Shown here in pieces: positions 11,379 through 23,479 of a stretch of DNA of 64,000 bases (position 1 is the stretch's first letter; each line of letters opens with the position of its first letter). The position numbers and the translations under genes are program-made. Under the pieces are notes generated by a model. It was given only the letters and a program-made list of their open reading frames with translations, had not been told where the DNA came from and did no database searches. Origin of the DNA: Lenzites betulinus (taxonomy: Eukaryota; Basidiomycota; Agaricomycetes; Polyporales; Polyporaceae); contig JABYQU010000007.1 of NCBI GenBank assembly GCA_022264855.1, positions 186,001 through 250,000 on the forward strand, given 5' to 3'.

Positions 11379-13511
11379 CTAACCCTGGCGACGTGATCGC
11401 TTGCTTCGCTGTACTTCCGAAGACGTCTGCGCCGCGTTCACATCTGCGCTCCCCTCCGCGTCCTCGCTCCTCTGATGTTTCTTCGACGACTGAGCCAAGA
11501 GAGCCTGTTTATCTGCTAAGGTCATGATTCTGCTTCATGGTTAGTTGTAGCCCGGGGAAGTCGTGATTGCGCTCACTCTCGGTTTTGATTTTTCCAATTC
11601 GGCTCAACATCGCGACGCGGCCGGCCTTGCGCTACTGTGTTCGGTTCCTGAGACCGGATGGGGACACCAGAGGTGCCCCTCACCGCAGACGCACGAGAAC
11701 GCGCCTTTTTGGTGTGAGCATGCACAAGCGGTTCTGCGGAGTTATCCTCTGCGTGCACTGAGCGTTATGGGGGTTACGCTGTAACAATTCACTTACCAGG
11801 GAGAGAGCCGGTGACGTCTGATCGCCCTTCCTCCCGCGGCGGAGCGGTGAGAGCGCTTTGCGTGCCCACCGCAGCGTTGTTGTTTGAGCTCGTGACGAAC
11901 TGCTGCTCGTCGGGTACCACGGGGGGGACACCCTGCCCCTCAACGGGTGCATCAGTGCGAGACCTATGCATGTGGATGTGGTCGTACGCACCTCTGCTGA
12001 TGCCTCGTCTTCATCCTCGCTGCCTGCATCCTCGACAGTTGAGAGTTCTGGGGACGTGTGCATACCGCGCAAGCTGGGATCCAGATTGTCGTCATGCACG
12101 CTGTGGGGCCGAGGTCCTGGCGTCGCACGTGCTGTCGAAGGCGTCGAAGGCACCGGTCGGTTGCGGCGGGTTTTGCGCCGAGGCGTGGCCGGTAACTGGC
12201 TTGACGAGGGCGCATTCGCCGCGGAGGACGAAGTCCTAGCCATGCTTGGATTTCCTGGCGGCCCACTGGCCGCGCTCGAGGTACGTTGCCCCGCTCGGAA
12301 ACCTAATGATAGTTAGGCCACGCGCAACGAAGTGGGACTTGTTGCTCACGCAGAAGCAATTCATCGACCCTCTTCGTGAACTCGTCTAGCTCCCCGTTCT
12401 CCGGCGCTGTGTCGCTGTTCAGATAAGTACGGGTGGAGTAAGTTGGGCCTACCTGGTGTACACAGTTCGCCCCAGAGAGTGAAAATCATCATCAGCTCTT
12501 CTTCGGTAACCTTGACACTCTTGCACAACCACTGGAGTAGCGAGTCGTCGTGGCGATTCGTGCCCATTTGTGACCTGAGTTGGCGTCATCAAAAAAGCCC
12601 AAGGTCCCTGGGACCTCACTTACATGTAAACATCGCGTTCACCATCCTCGTTCACTCCGGCAAAACAAAAGAAACCACCCCACCCAGTGTTTTGCGCGAT
12701 CATCTGCAAGACCTTGTCCACGGTGGCACCTACAGTAGAGAAACCGCTGCGGCATATCAGGTAACGTGCGCGTCATCGCGCGAAAGGCGTACGCACCAGG
12801 TCGTACCCTCCGCGCCACCGCTCTCCCGACTGGCCTCTGCTCGCTCTTTGTTGCGTTGCGTGGCGGCCTCCATGAATGCTAGGCGTTCGGCATCGCCTAG
12901 ATTGGCCCAAGCTACATGACACAAGTGCCTCCACTCGCCAATGCTCAGCGTGCCTCGCTCGGGTGCCGTTGCATCTCCCTGGAAAACATCGAGCCCGCAC
13001 ACCTCGCGTTCTTTGCGTTTGTGTAATAATTCCTCCGGCACGATACCAACGGCTACGTCGTTGGTTTGTGACTTCTTGCTTCGCTTGGTCTTCACTGTCA
13101 CTTGCTGACCCAGCCACTTGCCAATGGACTGTCATCATATGAGTGAGAACTCATATAATGAGCGAAACATCGCTCACTAACCCGTTTCAAACCGCCCATT
13201 CTCTGCTCAAACTCGGCCTCTGTTTCTGCTGCCCACCTCACCAGGTCGTGTTCTCGATTCGCATCCTTCCGGGTCTTTTTATATCGCTCAGCGAACTCCT
13301 CGGCAGTCTCACCCCGTCGCGGATTCGGGAACCTCGCATGATATGCGTCACATAAGTGATTTGCAACATCGCTGTAGTTGTGCTTGCCCTTAGCCCCGAC
13401 TTTCTTCTTGCCTCGGGCCACGAGGATCTGCACTTCCGGATCTTCGTATTGGTGCACGAGCCATGCGAGCTCTTCCTCGGTCCAGGCGGCGGTCTGGCGC
13501 GAGACATACAT
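11379..13511 (-). CDS. KDZ-element cargo gene C: 572-aa protein with an N-terminal SANT/Myb-like region
   Basis: Nine exons, all phased: 13511-13182, 13104-12797, 12746-12624, 12574-12453, 12406-12350, 12302-11992, 11932-11797, 11757-11577, 11529-11379; 573 codons. The N-terminus (WTEEELAWLVHQYEDPEVQ and a following helix-rich part to about residue 95) looks like a Myb/SANT-type or BRCT-linked Myb fold; this is resemblance only. Residues about 110-330 contain conserved-looking Trp/Gly-rich segments (TGWGGFFCFAG). The C-terminal 240 residues are low complexity with basic clusters (PRRKTRRNR, RSKRSRRQG). The stretch 12303-12349 could be read through to a stop. The GTGAGC...CTAACTATCATTAG intron there is near-perfect and joins what would otherwise look like two genes 59 bp apart. 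A DNA-binding role for the element is inference. Confidence 0.68.
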
Positions 13512-13695
13512 GACGGTAGCAGCTGGGACGAGACTTACCGTATCGCGACGACACCTCCGTGGATCCCCCAGTCGGCAATAGCCGCAATACTTAGCGATCA
13601 CTTCTGTCCCTTTTCGTCAGCGCACACGTTAGCCAAGGATAATACACAGACGCCGCTCACCACTACGTATACATTGCATTTGATAGAGCACATAT

Positions 13696-16140
13696 CTACA
13701 TTACTGGGAAAGGCATAGGTACGACTGGGAGACGCTGATAAACGCGTACAAAGGTCTTCACATAGAACGACAGCGCAGCTCGCCTTACTTCATCGTAGTC
13801 CGCCATGGCTTCGATTTTCTCTACGTCGCTGATGAGACCGACCGGACATTCGGGCCATCGTGTCATGATTCCAACAAACCGCTGAATGAAGATGCGCGTT
13901 CCCGTCGAGTGGCCGGGGTCTTCGGCGGGAGCACGATCGGCCGGGGGCGCGACATGATCTGCGGGAAGAATACTAAGCAATGACCGCCCGCCCCAAACCT
14001 CCGCCACTTCCCGCTCCCTCTCCCAGCGATGGATTTCTTGCCACTGCGGGCGATGGACGAGCAGAGTGTCCAAAGCCATAAGTTCGCTGCGGAAGTTGAT
14101 TTCGTGGCTTTCCCAAAGAACCCACGGTCGGATGTCTGCTGTGGCAAGCTCCCGCGCGGTGAACTTCTGCTGGCGAAACGAAACCGACAGGTCCTCCCGA
14201 TAGGACGGTAGCAGGGCGACCCTTCCAAACAGCCGACAGATCGCATTCCACTCATCCCGACGCCGCTTGTTCCTGCGGGCATCGGAGCTCTCGCCCGCGG
14301 ACGCAGGGACCTCTTTGCCATTGTAATCACCCCACAACGCCGCCCGCCACTCCGCGATAGTCAGCGGCTGACTGGACATCATGGGGTCGAACAGGCGGGC
14401 ACGACAGAAACGGCGGATTCGCAGATGGTTATGGAGGTATCTGAGAATTTTGTCGTCCTTGCGCGCGGCGGCAGCATCCACGGCGTTCTCAGGAATAGGA
14501 GCCTGAGACGAGACCGTGTCCAGCAGGAAGGGGGGGGGGAAAAAATACAGAGCCCCAACTTCCGATCGAGGGACTGGCGAGACGTCGCGCAGCGCGTGGC
14601 GCCAATCGGGATGAAGCGAATAGAAGGGCGAGGGCTGGAAGGATTTCGCGGGTTGGACGGCGCTCGGAGGGGAGGCGACCGGGTTCGAACCCTGATGCGC
14701 AGGAGATGTGCTGGAGGTCGACGCGGCGCCCACCACCGAGTCAGGACCATTAGCACGCCTGGGTCTTTTCTTGGGGGGTGGAGGTGCGGCCTTGGCTGCG
14801 CGCATACCAAGGTGCTTCGCCTGAATATGTCCGTGATTGTCCCTTTGCCGTTTCATCTCCAAGCTGCTCCTCTCGAACTCGTAAACCGCAGGGCTGTCCA
14901 CGGACTCCAAGGGCGGCATATGCGTCCCGCTCACCATCTTAGAGACCGACATGGCCATACTGCGCAACCAATTGCCGGTGAGATTCGCCAATCCTGCAGT
15001 TCCCGCGGCTTGGTGATATATCGCGGGCTGACTTCGTTGCCCTGACATGTCAACAGGAAGGCTGCGAACTTGCACAATCCGCCATATGTTCGTCTGGCGG
15101 GTCAGAGGTTGGAGGAACCAGGTAGGCAAGCCGATGCGGTGCAAGGTTTGGGCAGCGGTGGCGTCGCGGACGAAGGCCCCCAGGACGGGAAGAATATCGC
15201 GTTCATAGGACAGGCGCGAGGACAAGCGCGACACCACCGTATGCAGGTAAGTGATCAGCCCGGCGAGCTCCAACGAGACGCGTTGGATGTGTGCAGCGAC
15301 CGCGACCGCGATGCCAGGAGGGGAGGCGAGCTTGTCCATGCGCTCCACGCACTGCTGCAGTATCATGACGAGCACATGGCCGTGGTCGGCGTAGTCCTTT
15401 GGAAGGTTCATGCTCCTATCACCTTGGTCGGCATCCAACTTGAATGTACGCACTACCGCATTGGCTTCTAAACGCAACCGGTCACGTATGTCCGACTTGA
15501 TGAACCCGAGGCCGCTGACTCCGGTCAAGCGGTCTGGCTCCCACGCAGATTCGGGGGAGAGGCGCTCCCACAGGACCGTACCAGACAACGGGGAGGGCTC
15601 GCGCGGAATGCACGCGACGTGCATCATGTCGGGGACGAGCATTTGAGGCCATCGTGAGTACTCCCTGAGGCCCCAACGGCCATCTTCGAATGTTTCGATG
15701 ACCTCGCGTTCCACGGGATAATCAGGAACGTAGTCCATGTTGGGCGAAGTTATCACCATGGTGGCGAACCCTCCTTGCGCAGCGACTCGACCCTCAAAGG
15801 GAGGACACACCTCCGGTGCTGCGATGAAAGTGAGAGTCATTCCGGTGTCGTAAAGGTATATATACTGACCTGTCCCCCACCGGTTGACCTGGAAGACAGG
15901 AGGCTGCAGAGGAACTTCAGGCTCTGATCGCTGGGCGGCGACTGGTGAGAGCACAGGTGAAAGAACAGAGGCCGACGACGACGACGAAGGAGCAGGGGGG
16001 GCATGTTCAGACGGACGTGTGGGGAGGCTGGAAGTGGTTTAGTATGAATTGTATTCTGTAGTACAAGAGAGCTGACCTCGCGATTGGGCGCCGCGGGGGA
16101 TCCAAATGAGTGCGGGACCAGGAAGAAGGCCCTGATCTGA
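13696..16140 (-). CDS. KDZ-element cargo gene E: large unknown protein (at least 770 aa), N-terminus unresolved
   Basis: A single open frame of more than 750 codons from 15954 down to the stop TAG at 13696-13698, plus coding upstream to about 16040 and a probable 5' exon 16135-16080 (donor GTCAGC, acceptor CTTCCAG). I could not find a convincing initiator ATG. The first in-frame ATG inside the long exon is too far in, so the start probably lies in another 5' exon. The N-terminal 300 residues look folded (IYLYDTGMTLTFIAAPE, WPQMLVPDMMHVACIPRE). The middle is Pro/Ser-rich with a basic run PPPPKKRPRRANG, a likely nuclear signal. The C-terminus has NKRRRDEWNAICRLFG followed by helix-rich sequence. 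I recognise no catalytic motif. It lies head-to-head with the transposase gene across a 1.6-kb gap. Confidence 0.7.
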
Positions 16141-17772
16141 TAGTGAAAGATGAACAGTCAGTGGTCGATGGTCATAGATACACGCGGTACGCACATCGCG
16201 GAGGGCGCATCGTCACGAGACCCGGTCAAGCGGCGGGAATGTTCTGAAGTGTCCCTACCAAATTTATATCAGTCGCCCATATACATTGATGCAGGTGAAG
16301 TGCCGGACATGGCTGGGGTCGGCCGACCCACGCGGGTGGACAGACTAGAGAGAGGCACATCATCGGATTCGATGGAATCGCTGTAGACATGGGTGAGCAG
16401 CGCGATGTTAACGTCTAAGCAATAATCTTTACCGGCTGGAAGACCTGGGAGATGACACTTCGCGGTCACCGCGTGCGTCTCGTAGCGAGTTACCCCTGCC
16501 ACGATTACGAGGGGTGCTGCGCGATCCGGAAGCGCGACGTGATTGAGAGTGCCGGGGCATAACCTACCAGCACAGGTAAGTGTGTGGGGCGACAAATAGG
16601 GTGGCCGCGTGTGGTACCAGTGTGGGAGGGTCAGTGTGCAGGGGCCTAGGTTCCGGAGAAAGTCTTGAGATGCCAGAGGGAGGAAGTCTTCAAGCCGGGT
16701 GCAGCGAGGATATTCCGTCGCTGACCGATGGGCTGTACCAGAACGCGTCAGGCCAGGACTATGCCGTGGACCTTTGACGCGACGGCGATAGAGGGGACGC
16801 TGCAAAAGACTTATACACTATAGTGAGGGGGTATATCAATGTAGTGGCACGTTCACATACCTCAAATGGGGGACGGGACAAAGTGAAGACAAAGATTGAA
16901 AGCCAGAGAGCAGGGAAAAGAGCAGTAAGGGACGTGGCGACGCGCAGGAGAAATAGCGCTCAACAAACAGAGTGAGGAGTCACGTGCGCAGGCTGATCCA
17001 GTGACTTGCTCGGGCGCTCCCCCGCATTTCATCATTAAACGGGTTGGTTCACCACGCTCGTGCTACGTAACATCATCTTGGGCCACGCCATGCGCGGTGA
17101 CTCGGTTCGGACATCCATACCCTGGTACGTGCATGCGAGACCGGTATCTATGCGAACGCACGGTCACTAACCTCGGGCGCAAGAGCCCCGTGCACCCCTG
17201 GCCAGCTATTCTTCAAGGCTAGCATCAAGACAACCATGCTTCAAGAGCACCGGGACTCTAACTCTTACCCCGACGGACCCATGGAATGGTAACACTCCTG
17301 CCATAGGCTGAGTGCTACCCTCTTCCCCGGATGCGTTCAGCTGGCATGGCCACCTGAAAACCGCTTCGGAATATCAACAATACGTGCCCAACGCGGCTTG
17401 AACGCAAGTGACCGGGAAGACGGGAGGGAGGACAACTAGGGAGAGGAGGCACGAGCATTCTGGTATGTCCACAGGGCAACTTCGGGAGGGACAAGATAAT
17501 CTAACTTTCGGTGTGCTAACACACTAGCAGCGATTAGCGTTGCGTATAGACCAACTCGGCACAAACCACATCACTCGTATCGGTAGGGAGGTATTTCGAA
17601 AAGCAGGAGGGTATATTCTCATAGCAAGCCAGTCAGAATAAAGTGCTACTCTTGTACATAAGAAATCTCATGCAGGACGTTGTGGCAAAACAGCCCATTA
17701 CTTAGCGCTCGCACTCTTTCTTTTCACCGCATTGCTGTTACACTCAAAGCTCATTGAATATTCTTGCCGGCG
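16141..17772. other. Divergent intergenic region inside the element
   Basis: Between cargo gene E (-) and the transposase (+). Both genes must be promoted from here. I see only short open frames without the codon texture of the neighbouring genes, so nothing further is annotated. A missing first exon of gene E may lie at its left end. Confidence 0.5.
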
Positions 17773-20700
17773 ATGGTTAAAGGGCGGAAGCGGAAAAGCG
17801 GGCTCGCTGGGGTGAGATATTCGACGTCAGATCTATTCCCCAACAAAAAATTGCGATTTGGACCATGCACGCCGTTTGCCCCTGTCGCGGAGTCGCACAA
17901 CATGACGGAACGGCCTGTAGGGTGTGAGGATCAGGTGGACCTGGATCCGGAGCCATTGGGGGGCGATGGGCCAAGGGGCGGGAGGGGCGAGCCAGCGAGG
18001 ATGACGGAGGAGCCGATGGTAAGTGCTCTTCTTCTTCCTGGCACTACGTCGCTCAGCTCAGCGATTGCTCCAGGGACGCACGCTCATCGACAATCGTACC
18101 ACACCTCAAGCCCCAACATCAGGTACCGAGCCTCGTTTGGCGTCGACCTCCAAACCACGCTGGCTGGCAGCGACAATCGAGGCGCTCTCCGCACATGCAG
18201 ACTCAGGAGTAAATGGGGGGTCTCGATGGAACCCAAAGAGGTGGCGCCTGAAGTGGTTGGGCAGCGCCGGCAGTACATCTGCGGTCACTTTGGAAGACAT
18301 GAATACCATCGCGACGAGCGAGGTGTCACTCCACTCGCGTGGGATGGAGACCAGTACAGTCGCAGGGGGAGCGTCCAACACCTCGATAGGGGACCACCCA
18401 GAGGAACGGTCAGAAGGCACAAGATCACATGAGGACGATATTGGTGGCTGGCATGTGTGGGAGACGGAGGACGGCGACGTACGACGTCCTCCACAGGTGC
18501 CGCGGGGGCAGGCGCACATGGTAAGTGGGGCGAGGAGAAGGCAAGCATTGCGCTGATGCAGAACACTCTTAGCCATCCGTCAAAATGGCGCAATTTCGTG
18601 AGCACTACGAGTCTTCCGCCCAACTCTTCATGGACCGGCGTGAGGCCCCCCCTACTCAGCTCGCGGAATGTGCGAAGTGCGGCGGAAGAATAAGGGACAA
18701 TCCTCAAGGTCGGCACACGCTATATCGGTGCATAGATTGCCACCAAGTGGGAGAACGATGTGTGGATTGCATCATCGCGTCTCATGAAGAGCGACCGTTC
18801 GACCGAATCAGGATGTGGAATGAGGACCTGGGTTTCTGGGAGAAGACGAACATCGCGGAGCTGGGCTTCGTCTGGTCACTTGGTCATGGGGGAACTGCTT
18901 GTCCGCGCAACCATTCGCCATCCCGGGCGATGGTTTTTTTACACGAGCACGGCATCATGGACTTGAAGGTCAAGTTTTGCGCGTGTCTGAACGCCGACTC
19001 GGATGCCGCCCAGCTCATTGAACACGGTTGTTGGCCCGCGACGTGGCACACACCACACACCGCTTTTTCACTGACGGCGATGGCGACATTCCATGGCTTA
19101 GAGCTCCAGGCCACAGTGAACGTGCACGACTATGTCAAGCTCTTGTGCCGCATGACAGATGGTATCGCACCCGACAACGTGAAGGTTCGTCATGAAGGAC
19201 ATGCACATAGTGAACCAGCTAAAATGATTTTAGGACCGCTATCGCGAATTCAACTCGAGTATGCGCGAATATCGTCAAGTGCGCGCGCGGAGAAGAGGTG
19301 GTGTGGAGATGCATGCGACGCCGAAATCGGGTGAACTCGCAGTGTTATGCCCAGCGTGCCCCCAGCCCGGTATCAACATGCGACCTGGCTGGCGGGAAAG
19401 GAAACATCCGTACAGGTGCGACATCGACGATTAGCTAACGTGCTCTGACTAACGGTGAAAAGATATATCGACGCCCTGACGTACTCCATCGACGGCAACT
19501 TTCATCTCGGGTCGAAAGCCAAAGAGACAGACGAGGCCGACGTTGCTTTGAGCGAAGGCGCAGGCTATTTCGTCAACTCCAAGGACTTCAAGACATATCT
19601 CGAGAAAGCGCCGGAACCACCCGCAGAGGTGAGCACGCAAACCAGAGTCCGTGACGAGGCTAAACTGATCGCATGTCGTCGGCAGCCGACGACATGCAAC
19701 CAGTTCGGAGCTATGGGCACCGGTAAATATAAAGGCAAGATCTCGGGTGTGATAGCGATAACCTGCCGGCACATGTTCCTCCTCCCCGGAGGGATCGTGG
19801 ACTTGCAGTTGGGTGAAAAGTGAGTGATGCGATTGATCGTAATGTTGAGAGATAACTAACAGAGGTGGTGACGGTAGACACCGCTTTGTTGACTTCGCAC
19901 TGGTTTCTGCGATGCAGCGGTACCTGTCACTGCGCCTGCTGGTGGGCACCTACGACATACACTGTCAATACATACGTCACTTACGGAAGCGCCTACGAGA
20001 ACAATTCGGCGAAGTCATTGAAGAACTCGACTCCATACAGTCGTCAGAGCTGCCGGCCATCGTCGCAGGTGTAGGTAAGTACCACCTAGCGATGCACAAG
20101 GGGGAATGTCGACATCGGCACTCTCTCCATTACCTCCCGGGTTCGTGCATGACCGACGGCGAGATGCTGGAACGTATATGGGCGGTGATGAACACGGTCG
20201 CCCGACGCACGAAAGAGATGTCTGCCGGACATCGGCAAGACGTCTTGAACGACCACTATTCAGACCAAAACGTGAGACGGGTGCACAGCATGGGTAAGCG
20301 GGTAGTGATGAACCGCGTACTGTTCACGTATTCATCGTCATAGTACCGGAACTGGTGGAGAAACTCCGGGTAGCAGACGAAATGGCCCACGTGTCCACCG
20401 AATATATACAGTGCGTGGAGAAGACGATCAACCCACACGATTTGGCGACTTGGCGGGAGGCAGAGGAAGAATGGAAGGAAAAAGTCGTCGATATCACGCA
20501 ACATAACGGTCTACCAAACCCGTACGAGCCCCCACAGGATGCAAGTGAGTCCATCTACGATTAGCCCGACGGCTGCAATACTGAATGAATGATTCTCCAG
20601 CTCTCACGTCGCAGGCCATACTGGCGCAGCTCCAACAAGAGCGTCTTGCGGAAGGACAAAGCGGCCCAACGGCTGACGTGAATGTAGTACATACGGTGAT

Positions 20701-21948
20701 GGAATTACGGGATGAGAGGTACGGGTTGCGGATGGCATAATCTGGCACGCGCTGATATATTGACAGCGAAAGGTTGCGCGCACAAGTGATCGCACATAAC
20801 GGTTCGGAAACGGAGCGATCTCGACTGGCGCTCCGACTTGAAAACTATCGCGAACGGGCCGCTGCCTGCCGAGAGAAGTACATGTCAACCATACAAGTGG
20901 CGGTGGACAGTGCGATGGCCGAGGTCGTCCCGAAGGAATCAAGTGAGGCCTTCCCAAATCGAGATGATATCGACGACCTAGAGAAAGGCATCCCTGTGCT
21001 TGCGTCCTCCAAGGGCAAGGCCGTCGATGGAAGCTCCCGGACACCACCACGGAGGTCGCGCGTCATAGAGGAAATGCTGACGATCCTGGACGAGGGGACT
21101 TTCCGATTGCCCTCAGATTGCCACAGCGCCGTGCGCGAACACAAGTCTATGGCGCCTTTTACTCGGCTGGAACGCGCTCTGCGAGAGGGCCAGGCCAATG
21201 AGGCGTTGGACGTGCTGCGCCTGCACCTCACTACTCACCTGGCGCTGACTGTTCGGAAACAGGAAGGGGCCGGTGTCATCCACAATACGGCCGCAGATCG
21301 CCGGCTGCAGGAGAAGCGCGACGTGATAGACAAGTGGAAAGAAAAGTATAGGCATCTGCGCCTCCTGCTTCTCGTGCTGGGGATGAGCGACGACGATAAT
21401 ACGTACAGGCGCCTCAACGACGACGACTGCAAGGCATTTACCCTTTTGGTGAGCGAACAGAAGCTGGGTGATAGCTTCAAGAAGCCTACGTGGATATGGG
21501 GCGACTTCGGCTGGGCAGAGAAGCTGGAGCAGGGGGAGATCAGGGAGTTCGTGGGCCACGGTAAAGTGAATAACTGTGGCCTTATGACTGACACTAACGA
21601 GCGCCATAGCGATGCGTGCGCATTGGTTTAGGCACAACGCACTCAGGACGCGTTGGGAAGAAGAGGTGAATGTGCGCTTGGAGGAGATGTGGCGCACGCT
21701 CGCTTTTTTCGAACACATGGAGCGAACGTGGTTGGTGCGAGCTGATGTGATGGCCAGCAAAGGTACTGCACTGGCCGGAGCCTGTGTGTCTGCGAGAAGG
21801 TACGTATGACGGCAATGTCTATGGCCATCACTGATACCTGCACAGACAAGCTCATCGGTGGACACGGCTGAGGCACAGAGCTGAACAAGCGTTCCCGCGA
21901 ACCATTGATCAAGTAAGGGTTATATCATGGTCAACTAAAACTATCTGA
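17773..21948 (+). CDS. KDZ family transposase with CxC2 cysteine cluster, intact (1206 aa)
   Basis: Twelve exons, phases closing to 1207 codons: 17773-18018, 18062-18520, 18573-19184, 19234-19415, 19463-19628, 19686-19819, 19878-20293, 20344-20544, 20601-20718, 20767-21560, 21610-21799, 21846-21948. A disordered N-terminus of about 235 aa is followed by a zinc-binding cluster at about 268-301 (CAKC, CIDC, CVDC), typical of CxC2-type KDZ-associated cysteine clusters, with LGHGGTACP after it. The core then sh ows LCPACPQPGIN, the first acidic motif YSIDGNFHL (Asp about residue 510), RHMFLLPGGIVDL, YDIHCQY, and DGEMLERIWAVMN, as expected for the KDZ catalytic core. The C-terminal third is helical (WEEEVNVRLEEMWRTLAFF). 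It should cut and join the element ends in the nucleus. No disabling mutation is seen. Confidence 0.93.
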
Positions 21949-23094
21949 CGTAGACACAGAGACTGGGCATGCCCGATAAACCAGCAAGGTCCGCCCTGGC
22001 CACGACAGTTCACGCTTCGGAGGAGGTAGTACGGGGCGCAGTAAATGCGCGGACGGTCGTCCAGGCAATCGGTGAGAAGTAGAGTGCTTCGTGCTGGTGT
22101 AGATGAGGGCGCGGGGTTGAGTCGAAGAGACGGATACATCGAATGTGTAGCAATGTACGTCCGATCGGCAAGGACGTATGCTTTGAAGCTCAAAATAAGA
22201 AGGCGAACCGCAAATATTGTACGCATACTGACTGAACTCGTTAGGTATTGACCTGAGGACCTGATCGGTCACGCAGATATGTGTACTAGGGAACAATGAC
22301 CCGCTTTGTTGCGTCAAGCACGCCCTCCCGCACTGGCTAGAGGCCGTGCCCAGCGACCGGTAGGCCCCCACACTCATGCTCTGCCCGATTACCTCGACGT
22401 GGAAGTCCAGGGCTAGGACGCCGAAGGATGTCGTACCGCACTCGCTGGATGCGAAAGGTTGCGGTACCTACCGCTTCGCCTGGGTGCTGTCGATCCTCGG
22501 GCGAGTGGCCGCGCTGACGTCCAAGCCTATGGGCCCAGCCACGGAGAGTCCGCACAAGGACGCGTTGCGTTGGGTGGCTAGGAGAAATTCGTACGTAGAT
22601 TGTACATTATTATGCGTCCGTGCAACGACTTATCACGCGCCGACTGCTTGCTGCCAGAGGGGGCGCAGACGAGTGCGCCCGTGCACGCGCCAATGCGTCC
22701 GCTCGGGGATGCGGGTGGACACGGCACTGACCTCGATTTGCAGCCGCCGTCGCGGGTGTCGCTGCCTGCCGTCTTGGTACCTCCAGCGCAGCGCAGAGAC
22801 GTCTTGGTACGTCGTGCGCGGATGCGGCGACGGTCGCGGTACCTCGGCGGCCGTGCGCGTGCATTGGGCATCCACACGCCCACACTCCACGCAGAACCGC
22901 GTTCGATCGCGCAGTGTGCACGTCTGGCTCGACGCGGCGCGCACTCTCCGTCTCACCGTCTACCACGACGCGGCGAGCGGGAGGTCGGTCTCTGCGCGCC
23001 AGCGCCCGGCTCGACGCGCGCGAGCTCACCGGCACACCGTGTCGCGCGACACCGACCTCCCGCTCGGCGTACTGCTCTATCTCAACGCCGTACC
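21949..23094. other. Non-coding spacer between transposase and right subterminal repeats
   Basis: No gene recognised. The stretch becomes strongly GC-rich from about 22600 and carries imperfect repeats of CGTCTTGGTAC and CGACGCGGCG motifs. Long open frames on both strands here have biased Arg/Pro/Thr composition and are treated as by-products of the GC-rich repeats. Confidence 0.5.
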
Positions 23095-23450
23095 GCTCTC
23101 CGCTCGGCCCTCTCGTACCCTCGGTCGAACCGCGACCGCGCGCGTCACTCGACGCTTATCCCTCGACGACGCCCCCCACTCGACGCCGGTACCGCTCTGC
23201 CTCGCCCCGCGCTCGCCCCTCTCGGCCACTTACTCGAACGGCGACCGCGCCGGCCTCTGCACGCCTCTCACTCGACGTCCGTCCCCTTCTACCTCGCACC
23301 CCGCTCGCCCCTCTCGGCCACTGGCTCGAACCGCCACCGCGCCGGCCTCTCGACGGCTCTCCCTCGACGACGCCCCTCACACCACGCCGGTACCCCTCTG
23401 TCTCGCGCCGCGGCCCCCGCCTCTCGGCCACTCGCTCGAACCGCGACCAC
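23095..23450. repeat. GC-rich subterminal repeat inside the right TIR
   Basis: About four units of roughly 100 bp sharing CCTCTCGGCCACT followed by CTCGAACCGCGACCGCG (near 23110, 23217, 23309 and 23420). The same GGTTCGAGCGAGTGGCCGAGAGG motif occurs on the left at about 5193-5205 and 5290-5312. The two ends therefore share a motif although the arrays differ in length and unit. Confidence 0.7.
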
Positions 23451-23479
23451 CGCAAGCCCTCCGCGACCACCACAAGCTT

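Noticed and set aside
12243..12303. Two separate genes meeting near 12243-12303
   Set aside because: A near-perfect intron joins the frames exactly, and 59 bp is too little for a terminator plus promoter.
6780..16140. TET/JBP dioxygenase among the cargo genes
   Set aside because: No HxD...H iron-binding pattern or double-stranded beta-helix-like segment could be found in any of the four.
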